A stretch of DNA of 64,000 nucleotides from assembly GCF_003046475.1 (NCBI RefSeq), contig NZ_PZZZ01000002.1:186001-250000 (forward strand). Reading direction: 5' to 3'. The notes under the pieces are model-generated. The model did no database searches, was not told where the DNA came from, and was given only the letters and a program-made list of their open reading frames with translations. The translations under genes were made by a program, and so were the position numbers. The stretch comes from Mycoplana dimorpha (GTDB lineage Bacteria; Pseudomonadota; Alphaproteobacteria; Rhizobiales; Rhizobiaceae). Numbering within the stretch: position 1 is the stretch's first letter; each line of letters begins with the position of its first letter. Positions 9,338-16,387 of the stretch are shown piece after piece.

Positions 9338-9658
9338 TCAGGCGGTGAAGCGGCCGGCGGGGCGATGCCGGCGGTAGCCCGCCATCCACAACAGCAGCGA
9401 GACGCCGAGAAGAACGACCGAAGCCGGCTGCGACAGGAGCCACAAGGCCACCGGGTCCCACAGCTTCGGATGCAGCCGGTTCATGATCGTGTCGGCCACG
9501 AATGCGAGGCTCTCCGGGCTTGCTGCGCTCCAGGTGACGGCGAGCGGTGTGAACACCGGCTCCGAGGAGGCGACCGACTGGATGACATCCAGTGTCGCCG
9601 CCATGACGGCCATCGTCAGGACGGCCAGGCTCAACAGCCGCAGAAAGAAGCGCAACAT
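9338..9658 (-). CDS. Small membrane protein of unknown function
   Basis: The frame extends to 9703, but the ATG at 9658 gives MLRFFLRLLSLAVL, a clean membrane-targeting start, leaving 106 residues. There is one hydrophobic segment at the N-terminus and a second near residues 75-95 (ASVVLLGVSLLLWMAGY), with a periplasmic-like region between, so it probably spans the membrane twice. It lies 36 bp upstream of msrA on the same strand, so the two may be co-transcribed. No family was recognised. Confidence 0.65.
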   Translation of the reverse strand: MLRFFLRLLSLAVLTMAVMAATLDVIQSVASSEPVFTPLAVTWSAASPESLAFVADTIMNRLHPKLWDPVALWLLSQPASVVLLGVSLLLWMAGYRRHRPAGRFTA

Positions 9659-9883
9659 CGACGCCTTGCCTCCAGGCCCAACAACACGGGCCAATCCACC
9701 CATATCTAGGATCGTCGGCGGTTCCTTGCAATCCGGCAGCCCCTGGCCAGTACGGGAGGACGTAGAAATTCTGTCAGAAAGCGGTTGATCCGGCCGCGAT
9801 CATCGGTATATATCGCGCCGTCCGCTGACTGGAACCAGCACGGCGGACCGCACCGGATTGACCACCGGTCGTGTTTTGCGGAC

Positions 9884-9973
9884 GGACAGGTGGCCGAGTG
9901 GTTGAAGGCGCACGCCTGGAACGCGTGTATAGGGGCAACTCTATCGAGGGTTCGAATCCCTCTCTGTCCGCCA
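9884..9973 (+). tRNA. tRNA-Ser(GGA)
   Basis: Acceptor arms GGACAGG (9884-9890) and CTCTGTCC pair, and the CCA end is encoded at 9971-9973. The anticodon stem CACGC/GCGTG encloses the loop CTGGAAC with anticodon GGA. A long variable arm and the T arm GAGGGTTCGAATCCCTC follow, as expected for a class II serine tRNA of 90 nt. Its last 15 bases form part of the integration site of the adjacent element, which keeps the tRNA intact. Confidence 0.95.
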
Positions 9974-9976
9974 TTC
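9959..9976 (+). repeat. Left attachment site of the tRNA-Ser element
   Basis: CCTCTCTGTCCGCCATTC: the last 15 tRNA bases including CCA plus three more. It is identical to 13823-13840 and the flanking bases differ at once on both sides, so the identity block is exactly 18 bp. Confidence 0.9.
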
Positions 9977-10014
9977 ATCATTAATTTATAACCATAATTT
10001 TCCAATCGGATCGT

Positions 10015-10036
10015 TTGGGCACTAATTGGGCACTAA
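10015..10036 (+). repeat. Tandem 11-bp repeat at the left end (probable integrase arm site)
   Basis: Two head-to-tail copies of TTGGGCACTAA, overlapping the stop of the primase gene. The 8-bp core GGGCACTA recurs twice with the same 11-bp spacing at 13674-13692 near the other end. Paired short repeats near both ends are typical arm-type binding sites of tyrosine integrases; no binding data can be inferred directly. Confidence 0.65.
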
Positions 10037-11004
10037 GTCGTCGTGTGGTGGGCCATGGTTTCGCCGGTCGGCAGCGCCACGCTGGGCGCGGCTTGGTCCG
10101 CAGCTGCGCGCCCCTTACCGGGAAGCCCCAGCTGCCCCGCGATGCCGTCCAGCGCCGCGCACACGTCCGCCGCGGTGCGCAGTTCCCCCTGCCGGGCGTT
10201 GCGCTTGAGCTGCCACTCCGGCTCGGGCGCGGCCATCCGCAGAACCGCGCCCCGCTCCCGCTTCGTTGCGTTCGGCACGTTCACGGTGAAGGGCAGGCGG
10301 GCGATCCGCGCCGGGTCCGCCATGTTGTCGGCACCCAGCCGCGACATGGACGCGCCCAGAGGACCGGCAGAGGAAAGCACGTCGGCGGCGGACAGGTCTT
10401 GAATGGGCAGCCAAACATGGTAGCCGTTGCCGCTGTCAACGATGAGCATCGGGTCCAACCCCACCGACAGCGCGCTCACTGTCCGCGTCCAGTCCGTGTC
10501 CGTGGGCGGCGCGTCCTTCCGGTCCAGGTCAATTACCACGGCACGGCGCGCCACCACGTCCGCAGCCTTCCCTGGCCGGGACGATCCGGCCAAATCGGCA
10601 CGACGTGGGTTGATGCCCGCATAGAGGTTCCGCTTTCCGTTATGCTCACGGATGAAAGCCTCCAAGGCTGCGCGCTGGGTGGGATTGTCCAGCGCGCCAG
10701 ACAGGGACACGCCCCGCCCCCCTGCCGGGTCCAACGCGCGCAACTCGATCACATCGCCGGGTTTGAACGCTATGGAGATAGCGTCAAGCGCCATCGAGGG
10801 CGCGGGGCCATCGGCCAGCAGTGCGTTGAGTTTGTCCCGCAGCCCTGCGTCGGAGACCAAGCCGACGCGGTATTCCATACACGCTATCTCCGCCCGCTCC
10901 GGTGTGATTAGTTTGCGCGAGGCGCTGTCTTGCGCCAGGGCAAGCAGCTCGTTGCCAAGGCAGGCAGATTGCACCGCCGGGGCGGCTGGGGTAGTGATAT
11001 TCAT
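10033..11004 (-). CDS. Stand-alone archaeo-eukaryotic-type primase (RepB-primase-like)
   Basis: A 323-residue protein probably making primers for element replication. The AEP catalytic motifs are visible: VVIDLD with Asp159 and Asp161, SGNGYHVWL with His196, and DPARIARLPFTVN starting at Asp230, the pattern of RepB/pRN1-like primases. The roughly 130 N-terminal residues resemble the accessory part of phage and plasmid primases. There is no fused or adjacent helicase. The ATG has AAAGGAA at good spacing. It is the last gene of the element and its stop overlaps the left tandem repeat. Assignment is by motif; a replication role is inferred. Confidence 0.75.
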   Translation of the reverse strand: MNITTPAAPAVQSACLGNELLALAQDSASRKLITPERAEIACMEYRVGLVSDAGLRDKLNALLADGPAPSMALDAISIAFKPGDVIELRALDPAGGRGVSLSGALDNPTQRAALEAFIREHNGKRNLYAGINPRRADLAGSSRPGKAADVVARRAVVIDLDRKDAPPTDTDWTRTVSALSVGLDPMLIVDSGNGYHVWLPIQDLSAADVLSSAGPLGASMSRLGADNMADPARIARLPFTVNVPNATKRERGAVLRMAAPEPEWQLKRNARQGELRTAADVCAALDGIAGQLGLPGKGRAAADQAAPSVALPTGETMAHHTTT

Positions 11005-11058
11005 GTTGGTAATTCCTTTTCAGGGGCCGTTTCGCGTCGGGTGCGGAGCGGCACTTTG

Positions 11059-11316
11059 CTATGAGGGCATCCAGGCGGAGAGCCGGCGTTCCGCCTGCCG
11101 GTCAAACCACTCCTGAACTTCATCCGCCCGCCAGAAAGTCGCGCGACCAATCTTGAACGGTGCGGGGAGGCGGCGCGTCGTGTCCGGGTGGCGCAGCAGG
11201 TGGTAGACATAGCGCCGCGTCACCCCCAACCGGTCCGCCAAGTCTTGCGGGCGAATGGCGATTGGGTGCGGGTGTGGGTGCTTCTTTTCGCGATTGCGCA
11301 TGTTGTCATTGGACAT
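11059..11316 (-). CDS. AlpA-like helix-turn-helix regulator or excisionase
   Basis: An 85-residue MerR/AlpA-type winged helix: IRPQDLADRLGVTRRYVYHLL is the helix-turn-helix near residues 20-40, then RLPAPFKIGRATFWRADEVQEWF, the standard AlpA wing and terminal helix. In P4-like islands such proteins act as excisionases or activate the integrase gene. It lies 54 bp upstream of the primase and downstream of an intergenic stretch holding two palindromes, which may be its operators. Confidence 0.85.
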   Translation of the reverse strand: MSNDNMRNREKKHPHPHPIAIRPQDLADRLGVTRRYVYHLLRHPDTTRRLPAPFKIGRATFWRADEVQEWFDRQAERRLSAWMPS

Positions 11317-11333
11317 TTGTTGCCCCTTTCGTG

Positions 11334-11411
11334 TCTCGACTGTTCACGTCGAGAACATCGCAGGGGCGCGCGCATTCCACGGTATCAGAAACTGCCCGAC
11401 TTTCTGATACC
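11334..11411. promoter_or_regulatory. Two palindromes upstream of the alpA-like gene
   Basis: Inverted repeat 1: TCTCGAC (11334-11340) and GTCGAGA (11348-11354), 7-bp spacer. Inverted repeat 2: GGTATCAGAAA (11381-11391) and TTTCTGATACC (11401-11411), perfect over 11 bp with a 9-bp spacer. Both lie in the 108-bp gap between the unknown gene and the alpA-like gene. There is no T-run, so a simple terminator is unlikely; operators or a replication-origin structure are possible. Confidence 0.55.
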
Positions 11412-11424
11412 GCCAAAAGCCGTT

Positions 11425-12156
11425 CTAGTCGCGGTTGCGGCTACCGGGCCGGCCAAGCGCCAGCGCGATAATGTGCACCAATTCCTCGTTGGACTTGGCC
11501 CAAGGGATATCCATGACCCCAGCTTGCCCCGCCGCGAATGCCTCCGTGTAAAGCTCCCCGCCAGTGCCCCCAGCCTCCTTCTGCCAGCGGTTCAAGGACG
11601 CGATTTCCCGGCGTGTGCCCATGAGGTCGTGCCAAACCGCGTTGCGGGTCGCACCCGTTCGGCCCATGCGCCAGCGGATCACGCCAACCAGCTGCCGGCA
11701 GGCAGCCCCACGCAGGGCGGCGTTGCCATCCCTGGCGCTGAAGAGAATTTGCGGGTGACCTGCTCCCATGCCGTCGGACCCGCCAAGCATCACCCGGAGG
11801 TCATGTACAATAGCGGCCTGCCGGAAATTCCCCGGCAGCAACGACCCCAACTCCGACGGCATCAATCCTTGCCCCTCCGAGCGGCCCATGCTCAGCAGAA
11901 GCGCGTCCAGCAAGCCCAAGTGATACGCTCGGCGCTGCCGGTCGTTGAAGGTGTTGCGTGGACTGTCCGGTACGGCCCGAACGGCTTTCAGCCCGGCGTC
12001 GTGCAAGCCTTCGGTGATGCCCCGGCCAGCCGCCAGCATCCCGGCGAAATCCCAAAAGGCGTCCGGGTTCAGTCGCCCGTTGTCCTCCTCCCCGGTGTCC
12101 AGAAGCTTGTCCAGCGCATGGTGTAGCGCGGCCCGGCCAAACAATGACGCTGTCAT
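11425..12156 (-). CDS. Unknown element-encoded protein coupled to the integrase
   Basis: A 243-residue, probably soluble protein of no family I recognise. It is rich in short helical stretches and glycine, with no signal peptide or membrane segment; the terminal region contains WAKSNEELVHIIALALGRPG. Its ATG overlaps the integrase stop as ATGA, so it is translated from the same message and probably at a linked level. Possible roles include excision control, replication help or an anti-phage or superinfection function; none is supported by a motif. Confidence 0.75.
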   Translation of the reverse strand: MTASLFGRAALHHALDKLLDTGEEDNGRLNPDAFWDFAGMLAAGRGITEGLHDAGLKAVRAVPDSPRNTFNDRQRRAYHLGLLDALLLSMGRSEGQGLMPSELGSLLPGNFRQAAIVHDLRVMLGGSDGMGAGHPQILFSARDGNAALRGAACRQLVGVIRWRMGRTGATRNAVWHDLMGTRREIASLNRWQKEAGGTGGELYTEAFAAGQAGVMDIPWAKSNEELVHIIALALGRPGSRNRD

Positions 12157-13475
12157 GCCGTCCCCTCATCGCCATCGGTTACGAGGTCATCCCCCATGTC
12201 CCCTGCCCGGGTGGCCCCGGCACAGAGAGCGGCCCACGCCTCCATCATTGGCCTGCGCCGCTCATAGGCGGATTGGCGCATGTACGCACGTTCGACCGCG
12301 CCTAGTTGGTGCGCCAGTTGTTCCTCGATCAGTTCGCGCGGGAAGTCGGTGGCGGTGGCGGCCCAGCCCTTGAACGTCGCCCGCAGCCCGTGTGCGGTGT
12401 AGTCCTTGTAAGGCTCCATGCGCCGCATCAACATCAGCGCCGCCATTTCCGTGAGGGGCTTACCTTTGGGGGATGAAAACACATAGTCAGTGGGCTTCAC
12501 ATCGTGGCGGCGGATCTTGGCTTCGGCAAGGATTTCTGCCATGCGCGCCGTGATCGGCACTACATGGTCACGCCGCATTTTCATGCGCCCTGCCGGGACC
12601 GCCCATACGCGCCGCTCAAGGTCGATTTCATCCCATGTCGCAAAGCGGGCCTCACCTGTCCGGCAGGCGGCGAGGGTGATCCACTCCAGCATGAGCGCCG
12701 CCATGCTGTCGGCCTGCTTTGCGCGGACCGCCGCAACGAAGTCGGCAAGTTTGTCGTGGGGCACAGCTGGGTGGTGCCGGACCAATGTTTTGGGCGAGGG
12801 GAGGGTGGCGTCGAATTGCCGCCATGAGGCGGGATTGTCCCCCCGGTAGCGCCCGTTCTGGATTGCATGGGCGAAAAGGCGTTCGATCCGCTGGCGGCTG
12901 CGGCTGGCCGTCACCCCCTTTGTCGTCCATATCGGGTGCAGCACCGCCAGAATGTCCTCGCGAGTTATCTCCGCCAGCGGCTTCTCCCGCAAGGTTGCGG
13001 CGTGTGTGGCGAAGGTCGCCTGCCATTGCTGGATGTGGGCGGCGTTTGAAAAACCCGTCAGTGCGTAGGGCAAGAAGTGCTCGTCCGCGTACCGCCCGAA
13101 TGTCATTGCCTGGTCGGACGCGGCGCGGGCGAGTTCGGCCCCCCGCTGCCGGGCCGACGCTTGCGCACGGCGGTCTGCTTCAATGGGGTCCACGCCCTTC
13201 GCCAGCAGGCCACGCGCTGCCGCAGCCTTGTCCCGTGCAGCTGCCAACGTGATGCTGGGGAATGCCCCCAGGCCCATCGCCCGCTGGAAGGAATTGCTGC
13301 CCTTCGCGGCCTGTTCGGCCCGGTAGTCCAGGTCAGGGCTCACGAACTTGAAGGACCATTTCCCGGCACCTCTGGCCGTGGATCGGTAGAGAAGGCCGCC
13401 CCCATCAGCGAGGGCGCTGCCGGGGGTGGTGGCCTCAATCTGCTTGACGGTCAGGCGGTGCAGGGACTTCGACAT
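12153..13475 (-). CDS. int: Tyrosine-type site-specific integrase (DUF4102/P4 family)
   Basis: A 440-residue integrase. Residues 1-100 form the DUF4102 arm-binding domain (LTVKQIEATTPGSALADGGG, later GLGAFPSITLAAARD). Residues 125-220 are the core-binding SAM-like domain. The catalytic domain shows Arg272 in CRTGEARFATW, His362 and Arg365 in HGLRATFKG, His389, and the nucleophile Tyr398 in AYMR. Family members usually target tRNA 3' ends, matching the tRNA-Ser location. It transcribes towards the tRNA and its stop overlaps the next gene by 4 bp. Confidence 0.95.
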   Translation of the reverse strand: MSKSLHRLTVKQIEATTPGSALADGGGLLYRSTARGAGKWSFKFVSPDLDYRAEQAAKGSNSFQRAMGLGAFPSITLAAARDKAAAARGLLAKGVDPIEADRRAQASARQRGAELARAASDQAMTFGRYADEHFLPYALTGFSNAAHIQQWQATFATHAATLREKPLAEITREDILAVLHPIWTTKGVTASRSRQRIERLFAHAIQNGRYRGDNPASWRQFDATLPSPKTLVRHHPAVPHDKLADFVAAVRAKQADSMAALMLEWITLAACRTGEARFATWDEIDLERRVWAVPAGRMKMRRDHVVPITARMAEILAEAKIRRHDVKPTDYVFSSPKGKPLTEMAALMLMRRMEPYKDYTAHGLRATFKGWAATATDFPRELIEEQLAHQLGAVERAYMRQSAYERRRPMMEAWAALCAGATRAGDMGDDLVTDGDEGTA

Positions 13476-13650
13476 TACATTCCTCCATTAGTTCAGGCGG
13501 TGCGGATCGACCGGAGCGCGGCCCGGCAGGCGGCTGCATCAAGTCGTATGGCCGCAATCGCGCAGCCTCGGGGCAATGCAGGTCATGCCCGAAAGTTGGT
13601 CGGGGTCAGCGGCGGTAAGGCTGGTCGTTGTGGTGTGTGGGGCCGTCATC

Positions 13651-13692
13651 CATTTTAGTGCCTTGCCTTTCCAGGGCACTACATGGGCACTA
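13651..13692. repeat. Right-end repeat cluster (probable integrase arm sites)
   Basis: GGGCACTA occurs at 13674-13681 and 13685-13692, the same 11-bp spacing as at the left end. An inverted copy, ATTTTAGTGCC, lies at 13652-13662 and mirrors GGCACTAAAAT at 13686-13696. The cluster is within the integrase upstream region, so integrase binding could also repress its own promoter. Confidence 0.6.
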
Positions 13693-13822
13693 AAATTGGG
13701 GTAGCTGTCAATGCCCAATTGTTCCCGCTAGATCCGTGCGCGTTAGATAATTTGTTGAAAAACAAATAGAAATTAGGATGCTAGTTCCGCGGGGTTCATG
13801 CCTGTTCCTATGAGTTAGGCGG

Positions 13823-13840
13823 CCTCTCTGTCCGCCATTC
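13823..13840 (+). repeat. Right attachment site of the tRNA-Ser element
   Basis: Exact 18-bp copy of 9959-9976. It carries only the last 15 tRNA bases, so it is a remnant and not a second tRNA. Host sequence resumes immediately after it; no gene is seen between here and the response regulator stop. Confidence 0.9.
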
Positions 13841-13931
13841 CTTTACCGCCATAGTTTATCAGCCATAAGCCGCCGACCGGATGCTCGACCACATAGTCAG
13901 GCTCTTCGCCAGGAACGGCTGAAGCGCGAGC

Positions 13932-14288
13932 TTATGGATGGCTGTTCAATTGGTGCAGGATCTCGATCAGCTTGGCGGGATCGAAGGGCTTGCTGAGGAC
14001 CGGGGCAGCGTGGTGCTTCCCAATCGCCGCCTGGCCATAGCCGCTCATGACGATGAACGGAATAGCCTTTTCGGCAGCCGCATCGGCGATCGGCATGGCG
14101 TTTCTGCCATTAAGATTCATGTCGAGAACGATCGAATCCACGGGCTCGTTCTCAAGGATCGTCAATGCCGCCTCGACGGCTGCGACCGGGCCGACCACCT
14201 CCATGCCGGCATCGGTCAGCGCGTCCTCGATCAACATGGCGATCAGCATCTCGTCTTCGACCACGAGAACTCGGCGTCCTGTTGCCAT
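13932..14288 (-). CDS. Single-domain response regulator (CheY-like receiver)
   Basis: A 118-residue receiver domain without an output domain. The acidic pair is in VLVVEDEML, the phosphoacceptor aspartate in SIVLDMNLNG, the conserved Ser in FIVMSGYG, and the lysine in PVLSKPFDP. It begins 18 bp after the HWE kinase gene, so the pair is an operon and the kinase is its likely phosphodonor. It probably acts as a phosphate shuttle or sink, or by protein contact. In Rhizobiales such pairs often feed stress or light/redox signalling. Confidence 0.9.
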   Translation of the reverse strand: MATGRRVLVVEDEMLIAMLIEDALTDAGMEVVGPVAAVEAALTILENEPVDSIVLDMNLNGRNAMPIADAAAEKAIPFIVMSGYGQAAIGKHHAAPVLSKPFDPAKLIEILHQLNSHP

Positions 14289-14306
14289 GGTAGAGCGTGT
14301 CCCTTG

Positions 14307-15863
14307 CTATGATATTGTAAGGCCTGCACCTTGGCCGACAAAATCCATGCGGAGCGTGCATGTGACGCCGGCCGGCTGGAACTGCAGATCCACCGGGTAC
14401 CCCAGCTCATTCGCCAGCGCCCGGTTCAGCACGCGGACACCGAAGCCCTGCCGGTGAGGGGAGGCGACTGGAGGACCGCCACGCTCTTCCCACCGGATCA
14501 AGCAGCCGTCGTCACACTCCCACGAAATGACGACCCGCCCTGCGGGAGATGAAAGCGCCCCGTATTTGATGGCGTTGGTCAACAACTCATTCAACGCCAT
14601 GGCGAACGCCAGAGCCTGCTTGGGACTGACCAGCACATCGGGGCCCGTCAACGTCATTCGGCCGTATTCCACCCATGCTCCCAGGACCGAGTCGGCAACA
14701 TCGGCCAGATGAACCGGTTCCCATGCAACGCGGGTCAGCAGATCGTGCGCCTCGGCCAGTGCGAGCAGTCTGCCGGTGAATGCGTTCGCAAAGGCTTTGG
14801 GAGACTCGGCGGTCTTCAGGGTTTGCTCTGCAAGCGACTGCACGGTTGCGAGCGTGTTCTTCACCCGGTGGTTCAGTTCGCCGATGAGCAGCTTCTGGCG
14901 TTGCTCGGCTTTGCGTTCCTCGGTGCGGTCCCGGAAAATTTTCAGATATCTGTCCGGGCCGCCTCCGTCCTTTACCGGAAGCATGACGCCCGACCCCCAG
15001 AAGCGCGAGCCATCCTTGCGATAGTGCCAACGCTCATTGTCCGCTCGGCCATCCTCTCGGGCCGCCCGCATTTCCTTTTCAGGCACGCCTTCGGCCCGGT
15101 CGTCCGGGCTGAAGAAAATCTCGCCGGACTGGCCGATAACTTCAGCTTCACTGTAGCCGAGAAGACGCTCCGCACCGTTGTTCCAGCTTGCAATGCAGCC
15201 ATTGTCGTCAAGTGTGATGATGGCGTGTTCGTCGGCGCTGTCGAGGATGGCCCGCAGCCGCTCTTCACTCCGGCGGAGCCGTCCTTCGGCATGCTGATGC
15301 GCCTCGTTGATCCGGTTCCGCTCTATGCTGAAGCCCAACTGGCGAGCGATCGTAAGCGAAAGGGTCGCCTCCTCGTCTGTAAAACGGTGGGGCGCTTCAT
15401 GATAGGTCATGAACTTCCCGATGACGACGCCAAAGGACGTGAGCGGAATAAATGCAAGCGCGCTGATTCCCTCGGCCTTGATGACTTGCTTGAGAGCCTC
15501 CGGTTGATCGGAATTGTCGATGTCTTCTATGAAGATCGGGACAGCATTCCGATCGCCCGGTTTCCACGGTGAGTGCCCGTCGACGGCGCTACAATAGGTT
15601 TCCGATAAGCCGCGCGAGGCCACAAACCGCATTACGCCCGCTTTGTCGAACAACAAGATTGACGCCCGCTCACATCTCAATGCAGTTCGGATCGCCTCGA
15701 ACGTGGCGTCATACACGTCCGTTGTGGAGTTCGCGCGATACAATGCATCTGTGAACTGGAACAGGGCTGCCAGTTCATCGGCTTTGGTTATCGACGATTT
15801 GCCATGGCCGGCTGGGTTTCTGGTCACCTTCACCTCACATCCAGCGGAAACGAAGCCTATCAC
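14307..15863 (-). CDS. GAF-PAS sensor histidine kinase, HWE family
   Basis: A soluble kinase of up to 518 residues. A GAF domain spans about residues 35-180, a PAS/PAC domain about 200-318, and the kinase core follows. The H-box is IGELNHRVKNTLA with His332, and the ATP site has ALNELLTNAIKYGAL near residue 420, both of the HWE/HisKA_2 type. It has no membrane segment, so the ligand or cofactor is cytoplasmic. The first start in frame is a GTG at 15863; the true start could be slightly downstream, since no strong ribosome site is seen. Confidence 0.9.
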   Translation of the reverse strand: MIGFVSAGCEVKVTRNPAGHGKSSITKADELAALFQFTDALYRANSTTDVYDATFEAIRTALRCERASILLFDKAGVMRFVASRGLSETYCSAVDGHSPWKPGDRNAVPIFIEDIDNSDQPEALKQVIKAEGISALAFIPLTSFGVVIGKFMTYHEAPHRFTDEEATLSLTIARQLGFSIERNRINEAHQHAEGRLRRSEERLRAILDSADEHAIITLDDNGCIASWNNGAERLLGYSEAEVIGQSGEIFFSPDDRAEGVPEKEMRAAREDGRADNERWHYRKDGSRFWGSGVMLPVKDGGGPDRYLKIFRDRTEERKAEQRQKLLIGELNHRVKNTLATVQSLAEQTLKTAESPKAFANAFTGRLLALAEAHDLLTRVAWEPVHLADVADSVLGAWVEYGRMTLTGPDVLVSPKQALAFAMALNELLTNAIKYGALSSPAGRVVISWECDDGCLIRWEERGGPPVASPHRQGFGVRVLNRALANELGYPVDLQFQPAGVTCTLRMDFVGQGAGLTIS

Positions 15864-16060
15864 AAAGCGGGCGGCCGACGAAAGCGGGATGCAGTTGAGG
15901 CGTAGCAGCCTCCATTCCGACCGGCCGTGAGCGCCGGAATGCCGAGTTGCTGGGCAGCGGCTGACGTTCGCACAAAATTTTCCGAAGCGCCGCCTATGCG
16001 CGGAACCTCGAGGCTTTTGACCCGTTCCCCGCCTGTTGACCCTACGTGAGGAGAAGTGTG

Positions 16061-16315
16061 GTGACGGCGGCTTCCGAATGGGCTTTGGCAGTCCCGATCG
16101 ACCTCAAGGGTGGGGGCGGCTTCTCCGTGATCCGAACGACGTTCGAGGCGGCGTTGGTCCTGACGAACTGTTGGCCCGTCAGCAAAGGGCCTGCATTCGC
16201 GCAGGCCTTGACGCTGGTGCCCTTCGCATTTCGAGGAGAGATCGGGGACGAAGCGATGCGGGTGGCCTTCACAGCGGCGGCCAAAGAAGCGGAGGTGCTG
16301 GTTCAGTTGCACTAG
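16061..16315 (+). CDS. DUF982 domain protein
   Basis: About 84 residues. The pattern PIDLKGGGGFSVIRTTFEAA, then TNCWPVSKGPAFAQAL and FTAAAKEAEVLV, matches the DUF982 proteins that are abundant in Rhizobiales and have no known function. A GTG at 16061 is taken as start because GAGGAG lies 8 bases upstream; a GTG at 16058 is equally in frame. The flanking stretch upstream to the kinase gene, about 200 bp, holds no gene I can support. Confidence 0.65.
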   Translation: MTAASEWALAVPIDLKGGGGFSVIRTTFEAALVLTNCWPVSKGPAFAQALTLVPFAFRGEIGDEAMRVAFTAAAKEAEVLVQLH

Positions 16316-16387
16316 GAACAACGAGCCCGCTGTCGGAGCTTGGTCCCTTTGACAGCGCCGTGACCAGCACCTGCCGCCATTTCACCG

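Larger units (their letters stand above)
9959..13840. mobile_element. 3.9-kb integrative element in tRNA-Ser(GGA)
   Basis: An 18-bp perfect direct repeat (9959-9976 and 13823-13840) starting within the tRNA 3' end bounds four minus-strand genes: integrase, unknown protein, AlpA-like regulator and primase. The integrase lies at the end away from the tRNA. No capsid, packaging, conjugation, helicase or recognisable toxin gene is present. The layout resembles a minimal phage-satellite or P4-like island; that label is inferred. The 347 bp between the integrase start and the right repeat hold no gene, only probable integrase-binding repeats and promoter sequence. Confidence 0.9.

Noticed and set aside
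13823-13840. Second tRNA gene at the right end of the element
   Set aside because: Only 15 tRNA bases are present; it is the attachment-site copy.
9959-13840. Complete prophage or conjugative element
   Set aside because: Only four genes; no structural, lysis, packaging, relaxase or mating genes are present.
16042-16284. 80-residue minus-strand frame
   Set aside because: The plus-strand frame over the same bases matches the DUF982 pattern and has a ribosome site; this one is its shadow.
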